Of a stretch of DNA of 24,932 nucleotides, positions 8,171-15,345 are shown one piece after another. The notes beneath the pieces are model-generated. The model was not told the origin of the DNA. It ran no database searches and saw nothing but the letters and a program-made list of their open reading frames with translations. A program made the translations under genes and the position numbers. This DNA is from a virus, in the IMG/VR virus record IMGVR_UViG_3300009705_000106, positions 1 through 24,932 of that record; one strand, given 5' to 3'. Every line of letters starts with the position of its first letter. Position 1 is the stretch's first letter.

Positions 8171-10490
8171 TATTCTGTTTTGCTTTCACCATTGCTTTAA
8201 TCTTCTTTTCTTCAACTTTATTATCGTCATTATTTATTTTGATATCAGTTGCATTATCTTCTTTATTCATTTGAATATCTGCTGCAATTTTTTCTCTCTT
8301 AACCTTAGAGTCCTCTCCATCTGCTGCTGTTTTACGCTGTATCTCTGCAGCTTCTAAAGCAATTTTCATTTTTCCTTCTACATCATTAGCTTCAGCATTA
8401 ATCATAGCTACTTCAATTTGAACCATTCTATCTTTCTCTCTTTGATCCGCATCATACTCCATTTTTTGTTGAGCTATCTCATTTTGTTGTTGAGCAATAT
8501 TATTTTGAGCTTCTTGTTGAGCTTGTTCTAATTGTTGTCTCATTTGTTCAGCTTTACCAATCTTATCTTTAATTTGTGTGAAACTATCGCTATCTATAGC
8601 TTCTGCCACAATAGATGCAGGTACTCCATTTTGAATCATAGACTGAGCTAGCATTTCTACCTTTTGTTTTTTCTCAATATCTGCTCCAGCGTCTGTTACA
8701 AAGATACCATACTCTGATTCCATATGTTTTAATGGATCAACAGTTAAAAATTCTCTTGCTCCATCAGGTTGTACAAAAGAAGTTTTCTTTCCATCTACCC
8801 ATGCTATTTTAGAATAGTCTAACATTGCTTGTAAATCACTTGACTCAAGCATAGATATTTTTCTAAAGTAGTCTTCAGTAATATGAGATGACTGCATTAT
8901 AGCTTGTTGTGATGTTCCCTTACCTTCATATTGTCCAATAGCACCTTGTCTTTGCCTATTAACTCCTGATAATCTTTCCCACTCTCCTAAGATAGAATCT
9001 AATAAAACAATATACTGTTCAATAGTTCTAATAGATAGATCCATTACGGTTTGATGTTGTGGATTTAATACCATACCTTCTTTATTATAATCTACCCATG
9101 CAATACCAGTAGCATCAATATAATACATAAACTTATCCATATCCCATTTCTTAGGGATCATATTAATATCAAACTGAGCAATAATATCTTTAGACTTAGC
9201 AATAGCTACTTCTAATCTATATTTGTATATATTATAATTAACTTGATAAGGTAATCCTAATTTAACTAAAGATATGTTATCTGAATTAATCTCTGAGTAT
9301 TTAATACCATTAACAGGTAACTTACATACAGATGGATTATCCATTGATCTTCTTTGATTTCGTAATTTTCCTACTTTACAAAATATTTTTTCACCAATCC
9401 TTGTTCCTTCCCATACTTCTGGTATCCACCCCCAATCAATAACAGCCCCTTCTTTTTTTAATTCTGCAGGTAACTTATAACCATCTGGAACCTCTACGGT
9501 TTCTATATCTCCTGTAGTAGGATCTGGATAAGATAAAAATCCTACTCTTGATATACTCTTCCAATATACTGTTACGCATTCAATCAATCTAGATCTTCCT
9601 CCTCTTACTCTATCATTTGCTGGATTAACAGAATGTATTAAAAATGATCCATCATCAAATACTTCTGGAGATTCTAATTGATCTATTTGTGCATCTGTTA
9701 AGTATTCTCTAAAATTATCTAATATAGTACTAATGTGAGCATCTTTTCTAACTAATGCCCAATCCCCATCTTCTATTAACTCTATATCCGGATCTTTATC
9801 ATAATCTACATCTAAAGGGTTAATAACATCATAGAAAGGTTCATTGTTTCTTACTCCTCTATGTGAATAAGCTTCTCCTGCTACTAAGAAGTGAAACCAT
9901 AGTTTCTGAAACTTATCATATATATTTTCTTTGTACATCAAATAGCTAATACTATTTTGTCCTATGATTGCTCTTTGATCTACATAATTTGCATTAAACA
10001 TTTCAACTACATGCTTAGGTAATTCTGTTTCTTGTGAAGGACTGCCTGTCTCTTGTCCCATACCATTTAACTGATTAACAAATCTCTGTTGCATAACCTG
10101 CATTATCTTTTGCTTCTTCTGTTCTTCTTTTTGGGAAATGGTATCCGCATTAGCGACACTCACTGTGTAGTTAAGAGGTCTCTTAGATTTTTCTCCTAAT
10201 AATAGATCTACGACAGGTTTAATAATAGGATAATTTCTGATTTTAGAAGGGAAGTTACGTCTTGCTTTACCGTATGGTTTTAAGACGTAATGATAATCAT
10301 CCTCCAATATATGACCATTATAGAAATCATATAATTGCTGAACATCGCCTCTGCGGGAACCAAATCCTCCAATATCAGATAAACTAATATAAGCTCTTAC
10401 ACATTCTTCTCCCCACTTCTCTGTCTTTTTAGAGTTAGGTACTTTCTGTTTTGGTATACTATGATGTGTATTGTTTACGTCTATTGCCAT
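8157..10490 (-). CDS. Portal protein
   Basis: A 777-residue protein directly after the large terminase (2-base gap), as in most tailed phages. The N-terminal part contains RRGDVQQLYDFYNGHI and NYPIIKPVVDLLLGEKSKRP, the 'return to a common core' segment I associate with crAss-like portals. The middle has YKENIYDKFQKLWFHFLVAG followed by NPLDVDYDKDPD, a common portal pattern. From about residue 640 to the end it is a Gln/Glu/Lys-rich coiled coil (EQAQQEAQNNIAQQQNEIAQ), consistent with the long helical crown or barrel of large portals. It forms the dodecameric DNA entry ring at one capsid vertex and docks the terminase. The size matches portals of crAss-like phages. The last 14 bases overlap the next gene. 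Confidence 0.88.
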   Translation of the reverse strand: MAIDVNNTHHSIPKQKVPNSKKTEKWGEECVRAYISLSDIGGFGSRRGDVQQLYDFYNGHILEDDYHYVLKPYGKARRNFPSKIRNYPIIKPVVDLLLGEKSKRPLNYTVSVANADTISQKEEQKKQKIMQVMQQRFVNQLNGMGQETGSPSQETELPKHVVEMFNANYVDQRAIIGQNSISYLMYKENIYDKFQKLWFHFLVAGEAYSHRGVRNNEPFYDVINPLDVDYDKDPDIELIEDGDWALVRKDAHISTILDNFREYLTDAQIDQLESPEVFDDGSFLIHSVNPANDRVRGGRSRLIECVTVYWKSISRVGFLSYPDPTTGDIETVEVPDGYKLPAELKKEGAVIDWGWIPEVWEGTRIGEKIFCKVGKLRNQRRSMDNPSVCKLPVNGIKYSEINSDNISLVKLGLPYQVNYNIYKYRLEVAIAKSKDIIAQFDINMIPKKWDMDKFMYYIDATGIAWVDYNKEGMVLNPQHQTVMDLSIRTIEQYIVLLDSILGEWERLSGVNRQRQGAIGQYEGKGTSQQAIMQSSHITEDYFRKISMLESSDLQAMLDYSKIAWVDGKKTSFVQPDGAREFLTVDPLKHMESEYGIFVTDAGADIEKKQKVEMLAQSMIQNGVPASIVAEAIDSDSFTQIKDKIGKAEQMRQQLEQAQQEAQNNIAQQQNEIAQQKMEYDADQREKDRMVQIEVAMINAEANDVEGKMKIALEAAEIQRKTAADGEDSKVKREKIAADIQMNKEDNATDIKINNDDNKVEEKKIKAMVKAKQNNGAK

Positions 10491-10492
10491 AA

Positions 10493-12463
10493 TTAAAATA
10501 TTTGTCTATCAAAAAATTCGTCTAACGATCTATCTTTATATAAGTCAGTCACCTCAGCATTGTATAATTCTCTAGTATGATACATACCAATCATTAATGC
10601 CATCACTCTATCAAAGTTACCTTTATGATTAAATTTAGTTAACTCTTGTATCAATGCTGGGTCATAGATCTTGTGCAAATTTAGTAATTTTTTTTCATTA
10701 TCGTCTACTCCTCGCAAAGAATTTAACCAATCCCTTATATATATCTCACCTTGTTGCTTTCTAGCCTCTGTCATATGCATGCCATACGTCCTTCTAACCC
10801 GCCTAGATTGTAACTCTTTCTTGTCTAACATCTCGAATTCTGCTTGTAACTTATGTAATTTTCTATATCTTTTTGCATAGGCTATTATTTCTCCACGGTC
10901 ATTCTCAAAGCCTATTTTAGCATTATAATAATCTGCAAGCATAAATAGATTACGATTATAATCATCTTGAGTTGCAGGTCTTCCCACATAAGATGCTACA
11001 ATCATATCATCAGGTTGTGATAAATTATTAGGTCTTTTAAGTACATACGCCGCCCCTAAAGAAGAAGAATCTGCAGATTGATTTTGTCCATAAGGGTCAT
11101 GACATATTACATATAAATTATGTGGAGTTTCGAGATCTTTATTCCTATAAGGTGTTTCATATATAACTACACATCCTGTATTATCATCATCTTTCCTGTG
11201 AGGGTATTTAAGTACTGGTCTTAAATCATAATCTGGTTTAAACTCTACATTTTCTTTTTTATAGTATAATCTACCAGGAGTTCCTTTAGTTTCTAAGTTA
11301 CTAACCTTTAAATAATTATAATGTTCTTGTAAAGATGCTACATCAAATAAGTTAGATGTAATTTGTAAAGTAGCTTCTTGAGGAGAGAAAGGATGCTCAG
11401 CAATATATTGATCTAATGATTTAGCATCAGCTGCACCTTTTTTCTTCTCCCTCATTTCCTTTTCATACTCTATTGCTTCGTTTGCTTGTGAGTTACCGTC
11501 ATCATCTATAAATCCATCTAAGTTTCTTTGTATAGGTATGAAGTATCCACACCTTGTACCTAAAGCACCTGCATCCCATTCGTTATCATAATCCATACAA
11601 TCATATGCTGCGGGATTATAAAATATTTCTTCCATCGCCTCAAAGTCAGCACCTTCTGTACCTCCTGTACCAAAAGCAATCATCATACCTAATGTCTTTG
11701 CTCCTTGTCTCATAGTAGGCATTGTTACTTCCCAAGCTTTAAGGAGTCCGGGGAATGAACCAGCTTCTTCAAAGAAGACTAATTCACCCGCCTTTCCCCT
11801 CACCTTGTCTGGAGCATCTTTTAAAGATACCCCCATTATCTGGGATTTCATACCCATCTCTATCTCAATACCATTAACTTTTTTCTTATAACCAGACATT
11901 TTACTCATTTCTCTATCTCTTAATCGTGGTTGAGCCCACGCTGTGTTATCATCTATAAATGATAAAAACTCCCATGCTTTAGATAAAAGCCCATCCCCAA
12001 TCAAATATTCTTTTTGTCCTGCAAATACAAAGTTTTTTGAATTCTTAACAAAGAAATAATTACGAGCTAACATAGATCCTGCCTTATAAGAGTATCCTTT
12101 ACGCCTAGCTTTAAGCACAATCATATGTCTATTTTCTGATCTAGCTTTATCTATCTCTTGAAAATATTCCCAATCTCCATCATAAAAAGCAGGAAACGTT
12201 CTTTCACGTTTCGATTGAATTGTACCATCAGGTAATTCTTCATCTACAGCCCTATCAATAGGACAATAGTTTAAATAAAAATAATGAAATCCTGTAATGT
12301 GTAATTCATCTACTTCGTAGCCATACATACATCTTTTAGCTTCTTCATCCCAAAAATCATAATAACCTTTAGTATTAGGTAATGCGTCTGTATAATAACC
12401 ATGCTTTTCAAAAAAATAAGCGGCTGGTCTTATTCTATTTATATCTTTAAATCCTTTTGACAT
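10493..12463 (-). CDS. terL: Terminase large subunit (TerL)
   Basis: A 656-residue packaging motor with an N-terminal ATPase and a C-terminal RNase H-like nuclease. The Walker A region at about 118-127 reads KARRKGYSYK, a deviant P-loop without the usual GKS/T, as I recall in crAss-like terminases. Walker B is LVFFEEAG (about 228-235), with the catalytic Glu next to the acidic pair. Nuclease acids are visible at D456 (ICHDPYG), E520-N-D522 (GFENDRGE) and D618 (HKGNFDRVMA). It cuts concatemeric DNA and drives it through the portal. The gene overlaps the preceding 95-residue ORF by 25 bases and sits 2 bases from the portal gene. Both catalytic centres appear intact. Confidence 0.93.
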   Translation of the reverse strand: MSKGFKDINRIRPAAYFFEKHGYYTDALPNTKGYYDFWDEEAKRCMYGYEVDELHITGFHYFYLNYCPIDRAVDEELPDGTIQSKRERTFPAFYDGDWEYFQEIDKARSENRHMIVLKARRKGYSYKAGSMLARNYFFVKNSKNFVFAGQKEYLIGDGLLSKAWEFLSFIDDNTAWAQPRLRDREMSKMSGYKKKVNGIEIEMGMKSQIMGVSLKDAPDKVRGKAGELVFFEEAGSFPGLLKAWEVTMPTMRQGAKTLGMMIAFGTGGTEGADFEAMEEIFYNPAAYDCMDYDNEWDAGALGTRCGYFIPIQRNLDGFIDDDGNSQANEAIEYEKEMREKKKGAADAKSLDQYIAEHPFSPQEATLQITSNLFDVASLQEHYNYLKVSNLETKGTPGRLYYKKENVEFKPDYDLRPVLKYPHRKDDDNTGCVVIYETPYRNKDLETPHNLYVICHDPYGQNQSADSSSLGAAYVLKRPNNLSQPDDMIVASYVGRPATQDDYNRNLFMLADYYNAKIGFENDRGEIIAYAKRYRKLHKLQAEFEMLDKKELQSRRVRRTYGMHMTEARKQQGEIYIRDWLNSLRGVDDNEKKLLNLHKIYDPALIQELTKFNHKGNFDRVMALMIGMYHTRELYNAEVTDLYKDRSLDEFFDRQIF

Positions 12464-12726
12464 AATTCCTTAATCTTCATTAGCTCTGCACATTTCTCAT
12501 ACTCTTCAGTGGATGTAAAATACTCAATAACTATATCAATCATATCATGAGTTCTTCCATCTTCTTCTACTGGATTAAATGGTAAAGGAAAGATATTTCT
12601 TTTTTTCTTTTCTAATTCATAATAAATATCATCTAGTGTTCGTTTCTTAGTTATTATATAATATGCATTAACCATTGCCTCTCCATAAAGTTCTAAATCT
12701 TCTTCATATTGTTTATACTCTTCCAT
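12439..12726 (-). CDS. Small unknown protein before terminase (95 aa)
   Basis: A 95-residue acidic protein, mostly predicted helical, with MEEYKQYEEDLELYGEAMVN at the N-terminus and YELEKKKRNIFPLPFNPVEE in the middle. No cysteine pattern, membrane segment or known motif is seen. Its ATG shares one base with the stop of the upstream gene (TAATG), and its end overlaps the terminase start by 25 bases, so translation is probably coupled to packaging genes. A small-terminase or packaging-accessory role is possible from position alone; nothing in the sequence proves it. Confidence 0.75.
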   Translation of the reverse strand: MEEYKQYEEDLELYGEAMVNAYYIITKKRTLDDIYYELEKKKRNIFPLPFNPVEEDGRTHDMIDIVIEYFTSTEEYEKCAELMKIKELCQKDLKI

Positions 12727-13238
12727 TACATACTATATTTATTTACTTCTACACCTCCTCTATTACTATTAGCTGCTTGCTGTTCTTTCTTCACTATATC
12801 CTCCAACCTTGTTAAACCATCTACTACTTTTCCCATCTTTTCTAAATTGTTAATTAAATCTTTTGCATGATATATAGGCTTTCCATTATCATCTAATATA
12901 GTTAAATCTATATCTCTAAAGTACTCTTGTAATTTTATTACAGAATCTCTAGCAGCTTTTAATAATTTTACCGCTGAAGACTCTGTTAACTCTTCATATT
13001 TATCACATGCTATCCTTACTTTAGGAGTTTCTTTCCATTTACTAGTAAAGACACTAGTACTTACTTCTTTCTTACGTTGATCTATTTCATAAACAGAATA
13101 AGGAGATCTATAGTCTACCATAAAAAATACATACGCTAACTCCTTATCAGTCAGAGTTTTAAACTCTAATATCATTTTAGCATACGGAGAAGGTATGGCT
13201 TTATTATCTACAATTGTTAAAAGATCTTTAGTAATCAT
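12726..13238 (-). CDS. Unknown late-operon protein (170 aa), small-terminase candidate
   Basis: A 170-residue protein. The N-terminal part includes SPYAKMILEFKTLTDKELAY, a stretch reminiscent of proteins that sit just upstream of terminase in Bacteroidota phages. The middle (about 75-115) is helical and charged, and the C-terminal third is a probable coiled coil (LINNLEKMGKVVDGLTRLED) with a Gln/Asn-rich tail. No clear helix-turn-helix is visible. Position two genes before TerL, size and a helical oligomerisation segment fit a small terminase subunit, but the assignment is only positional. It overlaps the HU-like gene by 11 bases and touches the next ORF by one base. Confidence 0.75.
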   Translation of the reverse strand: MITKDLLTIVDNKAIPSPYAKMILEFKTLTDKELAYVFFMVDYRSPYSVYEIDQRKKEVSTSVFTSKWKETPKVRIACDKYEELTESSAVKLLKAARDSVIKLQEYFRDIDLTILDDNGKPIYHAKDLINNLEKMGKVVDGLTRLEDIVKKEQQAANSNRGGVEVNKYSM

Positions 13239-13449
13239 TTTTATTTTTTAAATCTGTTATATATTTAACTCTATTCTTATTTACTGAGAATTTACCAAGA
13301 TATGGTAATCTAATAGTTTCAAACTCTCCTTTAGTCATTATTTCTCTAACGAACTTAAATTGATATGTTACTATTCGTTCAACCACATCAATAGGAAGTT
13401 CATATGTATTAGCTAAAGAATATATTAAATCCTTTTTATTTCTTACCAC
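13228..13449 (-). CDS. Short HU/IHF-like DNA-binding protein
   Basis: A 73-residue protein starting at a GTG, inside the last 14 bases of the upstream gene. It resembles the body of HU/IHF: two N-terminal helices (KKDLIYSLANTYELPIDVVE, then QFKFVREIM) followed by FETIRLPYLGKFSVNKNR, which matches the HU beta sheet and its G-K-F turn. HU is usually about 90 residues. Here the chain ends soon after the turn, so the long DNA-binding beta arm and the last helix appear shortened or absent. Related short IHF-like genes occur in the virion modules of crAss-like phages as far as I recall. Likely roles are DNA bending during packaging or as a virion-associated factor; both are inferred. Confidence 0.7.
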   Translation of the reverse strand: MVRNKKDLIYSLANTYELPIDVVERIVTYQFKFVREIMTKGEFETIRLPYLGKFSVNKNRVKYITDLKNKNDY

Positions 13450-13813
13450 GTTTTCCTACACTTTTAAGACTAGATAACATTGTAGCATTCACTGTCATAT
13501 ATTCTTCTTTTTCTTTCTCATTCTTCAACTTTGCTATCTCCATTTCTTTAGGATTAAAAACTAACGCGTCCCATTTAGGAGGAGTAGCTGGACAGCTTGC
13601 TGTTTTCCATTTAGCTTTTACTGGCATATGGCATCCACATAAACCACAACTTTTTGTAGCAGGTTTGAACTCCGGGCATTCTACACATAAAGTTATTCTC
13701 TCTTTATATTGTTCTTCAGAACATACAGGTGCCCCTTCTCTTATAAAGTCTACAGACTCTATAGCAAAGTTTTTAATCATTCTCAGGAAAGATGGTGTTT
13801 CTGTCTTCTTCAT
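13436..13813 (-). CDS. Cysteine-rich zinc-ribbon-like protein (125 aa)
   Basis: A 125-residue protein with seven cysteines: C31, C43-x2-C46, C56-x2-C59-x-C61 and C74. The core reads LCVECPEF, then SCGLCGCHMPVKAKW and ASCPATPPKW, like small zinc-ribbon proteins found in many phage structural operons. The N-terminus (FLRMIKNFAIESVDFIREG) is a likely amphipathic helix and the C-terminus is Lys/Glu-rich. Cys spacing fits one or two zinc sites. Function is unknown; a nucleic-acid or protein-binding adaptor role is plausible. Its start lies inside the preceding tiny ORF and its end overlaps the HU-like gene. Confidence 0.8.
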   Translation of the reverse strand: MKKTETPSFLRMIKNFAIESVDFIREGAPVCSEEQYKERITLCVECPEFKPATKSCGLCGCHMPVKAKWKTASCPATPPKWDALVFNPKEMEIAKLKNEKEKEEYMTVNATMLSSLKSVGKRGKK

Positions 13814-13910
13814 TTTTTATATTTTCTAAATCAATTCTTATACAAGATCCATCATATGCTTGATAAACTACAAAACATAATACCTCATCATAGGGGTATA
13901 TCAATACCAT
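13773..13910 (-). CDS. Tiny ORF, 45 aa, overlapping the zinc-ribbon gene
   Basis: An ATG at 13910 opens a 45-residue frame (MVLIYPYDEVLCFVVYQAYD then GSCIRIDLENIKNEE) ending in TAA. It fills the otherwise empty 104-base gap between its neighbours, starts 7 bases past the upstream gene's stop and overlaps the next start by 41 bases, which suits this tightly packed operon. The pattern of alternating hydrophobic and polar residues suggests a small beta-sheet protein. No family is recognised. Confidence 0.55.
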   Translation of the reverse strand: MVLIYPYDEVLCFVVYQAYDGSCIRIDLENIKNEEDRNTIFPEND

Positions 13911-13917
13911 GAATCTA

Positions 13918-14241
13918 TTAGTTGCGTCTGATATTAATTTCAACTTTATTTGTTTTAAGTTCTAGTATAGAGTTAATTCTATACTTTTTATTTTCATACA
14001 ATATAGCTCCTTTGTCTTTTAATCTTTTAACATAGTTATTCAATGTTCTATAATCATCTACTTTAAGTAGGTTTGCTACTCTTTTTTTATTAGATGCACT
14101 ACATAAATTAGTATCTGTATCTAAAGATGTGTCAAGTAAAGAGGATAATACCTCCAATTCCATCATAGTTAGATCAAATATTCCATTCCATATCTGCAAC
14201 GCTTTGATTGTACTACTAGCGTTTATCGTTAATTTTCTCAT
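13918..14241 (-). CDS. Winged-helix-like DNA-binding protein (107 aa)
   Basis: I place the start at the ATG at 14241 (MRKLTINASS), not the TTG three codons upstream. A helical N-terminal part (IFDLTMMELEVLSSLLD) is followed by NKKRVANLLKVDDYRTLNNY and VKRLKDKGAILYENKKYRIN. The order helix, turn, recognition helix, then a short beta wing with 'LKDKGAIL...YRIN' is typical of winged helix-turn-helix regulators of the MarR/replication-initiator type. It could regulate the late operon or act in DNA packaging. Cofactor or ligand motifs are absent. It overlaps the upstream gene by 26 bases. Confidence 0.7.
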   Translation of the reverse strand: MRKLTINASSTIKALQIWNGIFDLTMMELEVLSSLLDTSLDTDTNLCSASNKKRVANLLKVDDYRTLNNYVKRLKDKGAILYENKKYRINSILELKTNKVEINIRRN

Positions 14242-14476
14242 TGAATTCAATTTTTGCTTTACCTTCTATTATTTTTATTGTAGAGTTCTGCGCTTGCCTA
14301 TTATATTCATTAACAAGAGGTTCTATGTCTGCGCGAGTGCATACAAAAGATAAAAATACTTCTATCTCTTTAGATGCTGCATGTAAGTTATTACGTATTA
14401 TGTTTGCTTTAGGATACTCTTCCTTTAGTTTTTCATAATCGCTTAAACTAATAGTTACTGTGCCAGTCATTTCCAT
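14216..14476 (-). CDS. Unknown protein (86 aa) abutting the GroES-like gene
   Basis: An 86-residue protein, MEMTGTVTISLSDYEKLKEE at the N-terminus, then a helical middle and a beta-like C-terminal end (STIKIIEGKAKIEFNEK). Either ATG at 14476 or 14470 could start it; the first directly abuts the TAG of the GroES-like gene and is in the same frame. It ends in a double TAG. The leading segment is common in small phage proteins of unknown role, and no motif identifies it. Confidence 0.7.
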   Translation of the reverse strand: MEMTGTVTISLSDYEKLKEEYPKANIIRNNLHAASKEIEVFLSFVCTRADIEPLVNEYNRQAQNSTIKIIEGKAKIEFNEKINDKR

Positions 14477-14740
14477 CTAGAATATACCTAATACTTGAAA
14501 TTCCTGTATTAATAAATAATTACAGTCTTCTATACTAGAACGAACTGCTTCTGTACGAGGATCAATTAATACGGTATCGTTTTCTGAAACAAACTTACAG
14601 TCTGGTCCAACTTTGAGTACCTTTAATACGTTAGTGGATTGATTTCTAGCGGTATCTGCGTCTAGAATGATGCCCGACTCTGTTTTAGTTTTAGTTGGGT
14701 CTGGGATAAGGATCCAGTTTCCATTTGGTTTAAATTTCAT
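14477..14740 (-). CDS. GroES-like co-chaperonin
   Basis: An 87-residue protein with the GroES pattern: NWILIPDPTKTKTESGIILD at the N-terminus, where TKTESGIIL matches the mobile loop with its hydrophobic tripeptide that docks on GroEL; then VLKVLKVGPDC (the V-x-x-V-G-P strand), VSENDTVLIDP and CNYLLIQEFQVLGIF as the final strands. GroES normally has about 95 residues, so this is near full length, with the roof loop shortened. No GroEL is visible, so it would act as a cap on the host chaperonin, probably to help fold capsid or terminase proteins, as gp31 does in phage T4. It is early in the late operon. Its TAG stop is followed at once by the in-frame ATG of the next gene. Confidence 0.85.
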   Translation of the reverse strand: MKFKPNGNWILIPDPTKTKTESGIILDADTARNQSTNVLKVLKVGPDCKFVSENDTVLIDPRTEAVRSSIEDCNYLLIQEFQVLGIF

Positions 14741-14743
14741 AGT

Positions 14744-14914
14744 CTATATATTTTTTGACAAAGATATAAACTTTTTTATTACACTGCTAATTATTCCAGA
14801 CTTTTTTTTATAAGGACAATTTAAGCACCCATTATTACAACAAGATCCCCTTTTCAAATGATACTCTTTAGTAAATACAACCTTCTTATCTTTATTTAAA
14901 TAATAATCTTTCAC
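14744..14914 (-). CDS. DUF5522-like small cysteine protein (56 aa, GTG start)
   Basis: Starting at GTG 14914 (GTGA overlaps the upstream stop), a 56-residue frame contains VVFTKEYHLKRGSCCNNGCL followed by NCPYKKK. This closely follows the DUF5522 pattern (FTxEYHLxRGxCCxxGCxxCPY), a short family common in Bacteroidota chromosomes. The C-C-x3-C-x2-C set could hold a metal ion or iron-sulphur cluster; that is inference. The C-terminus SSVIKKFISLSKNI is an extra basic amphipathic helix. The stop TAG lies 3 bases before the GroES-like ATG and in the same frame. The function of the family is unknown to me. The motif makes this call much firmer than the length alone would allow. Confidence 0.8.
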   Translation of the reverse strand: MKDYYLNKDKKVVFTKEYHLKRGSCCNNGCLNCPYKKKSGIISSVIKKFISLSKNI

Positions 14915-15129
14915 AATTGGATATAGTTATCCCCCTTTGGTTTCTCTTTCAAGTTTAGATTTCTTTCTAGCAGTGCTCCTAAAGGACCCAGGGATAATAA
15001 GACCGGTGTTAGTTCACCACACTTACTTATGTGTATTCTACCCCAACTAGATGTTATACTTAACTCTTTTGCAACTACCGGAGAAAACTCTATCTCTATT
15101 TGAGACTACAATCCGATGTCTTTTCCCAT
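14911..15129 (-). CDS. First late-operon ORF interrupted by an in-frame amber codon (72 codons plus stop)
   Basis: An ATG at 15129, about 27 bases after the expected transcription start, reads seven codons (MGKDIGL), then TAG at 15106-15108, then 64 sense codons (beginning SQIEIEFSPVVAKELSIT and containing SSWGRIHISKCGELTPVLLS) to a TGA. That TGA overlaps the GTG of the DUF5522-like gene (GTGA). No ATG, GTG or TTG lies near the start of the part after the amber, so the frame makes sense only as one gene with the TAG read through, or as a nonsense mutant. Many Crassvirales read TAG as Gln, but other genes here end in TAG. The protein family is not recognised. It could also be an untranslated leader; coding status is uncertain. 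Confidence 0.5.
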
Positions 15130-15162
15130 TTTTGGTTACCGTGGGATGAATAATATTGCGGT

Positions 15163-15196
15163 GCAAAGATAATATTAAATATTTTAAATATCCAAA
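15163..15196 (-). promoter_or_regulatory. Late-operon promoter, Bacteroidota type
   Basis: On the minus strand TTTG (15196-15193) and TATCTTTGC (15171-15163) are separated by 21 bases, a full match to the Bacteroidota promoter TTTG ... TAnnTTTG. The intervening DNA is entirely A/T but for one G. The predicted start at about 15156 leaves a 27-base leader before the amber-interrupted ORF. This is the best promoter in the window and drives the whole leftward virion operon. Confidence 0.75.
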
Positions 15197-15345
15197 TAAA
15201 AATGAAAAAAATTTTTTGGCCTAGGGTTGAGCGAGTGAACCTCCCCAAAGATAACCCCTATCGGGAATAGTGATTGGGACCTCCTCCCCTTCATATTCAA
15301 GAAAAGATATATTTTATATCTTATGAATAAATACATATATATACT
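15197..15345. other. Strand-switch region between the divergent blocks
   Basis: No gene is seen in this stretch. Bases about 15216-15296 are clearly richer in G+C than the surroundings, in contrast to the A/T-only tract from 15171 to 15215. A second CAAAGATA (15246-15253), which reads TATCTTTG on the minus strand, might be another -7 element but has no TTTG at -33. An 8-bp perfect hairpin, AAGATATA-TTT-TATATCTT, lies at 15304-15322, 23 bases before the first rightward gene. No canonical rightward TAnnTTTG promoter is present, so the rightward gene may use a different (early or phage-specific) promoter. The AT tract next to a GC-rich block could also be an origin; that is speculation. Confidence 0.5.

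Noticed and set aside
10674-10682. TAAATTTGC on the minus strand inside terL, a possible promoter for the portal gene
   Set aside because: No -33 element, and it lies inside coding sequence of an AT-rich gene where such 8-mers are expected by chance.
14759-14766. TATCTTTG on the minus strand just before the GroES-like gene
   Set aside because: Falls in the coding end of the DUF5522-like gene and lacks a -33 TTTG.
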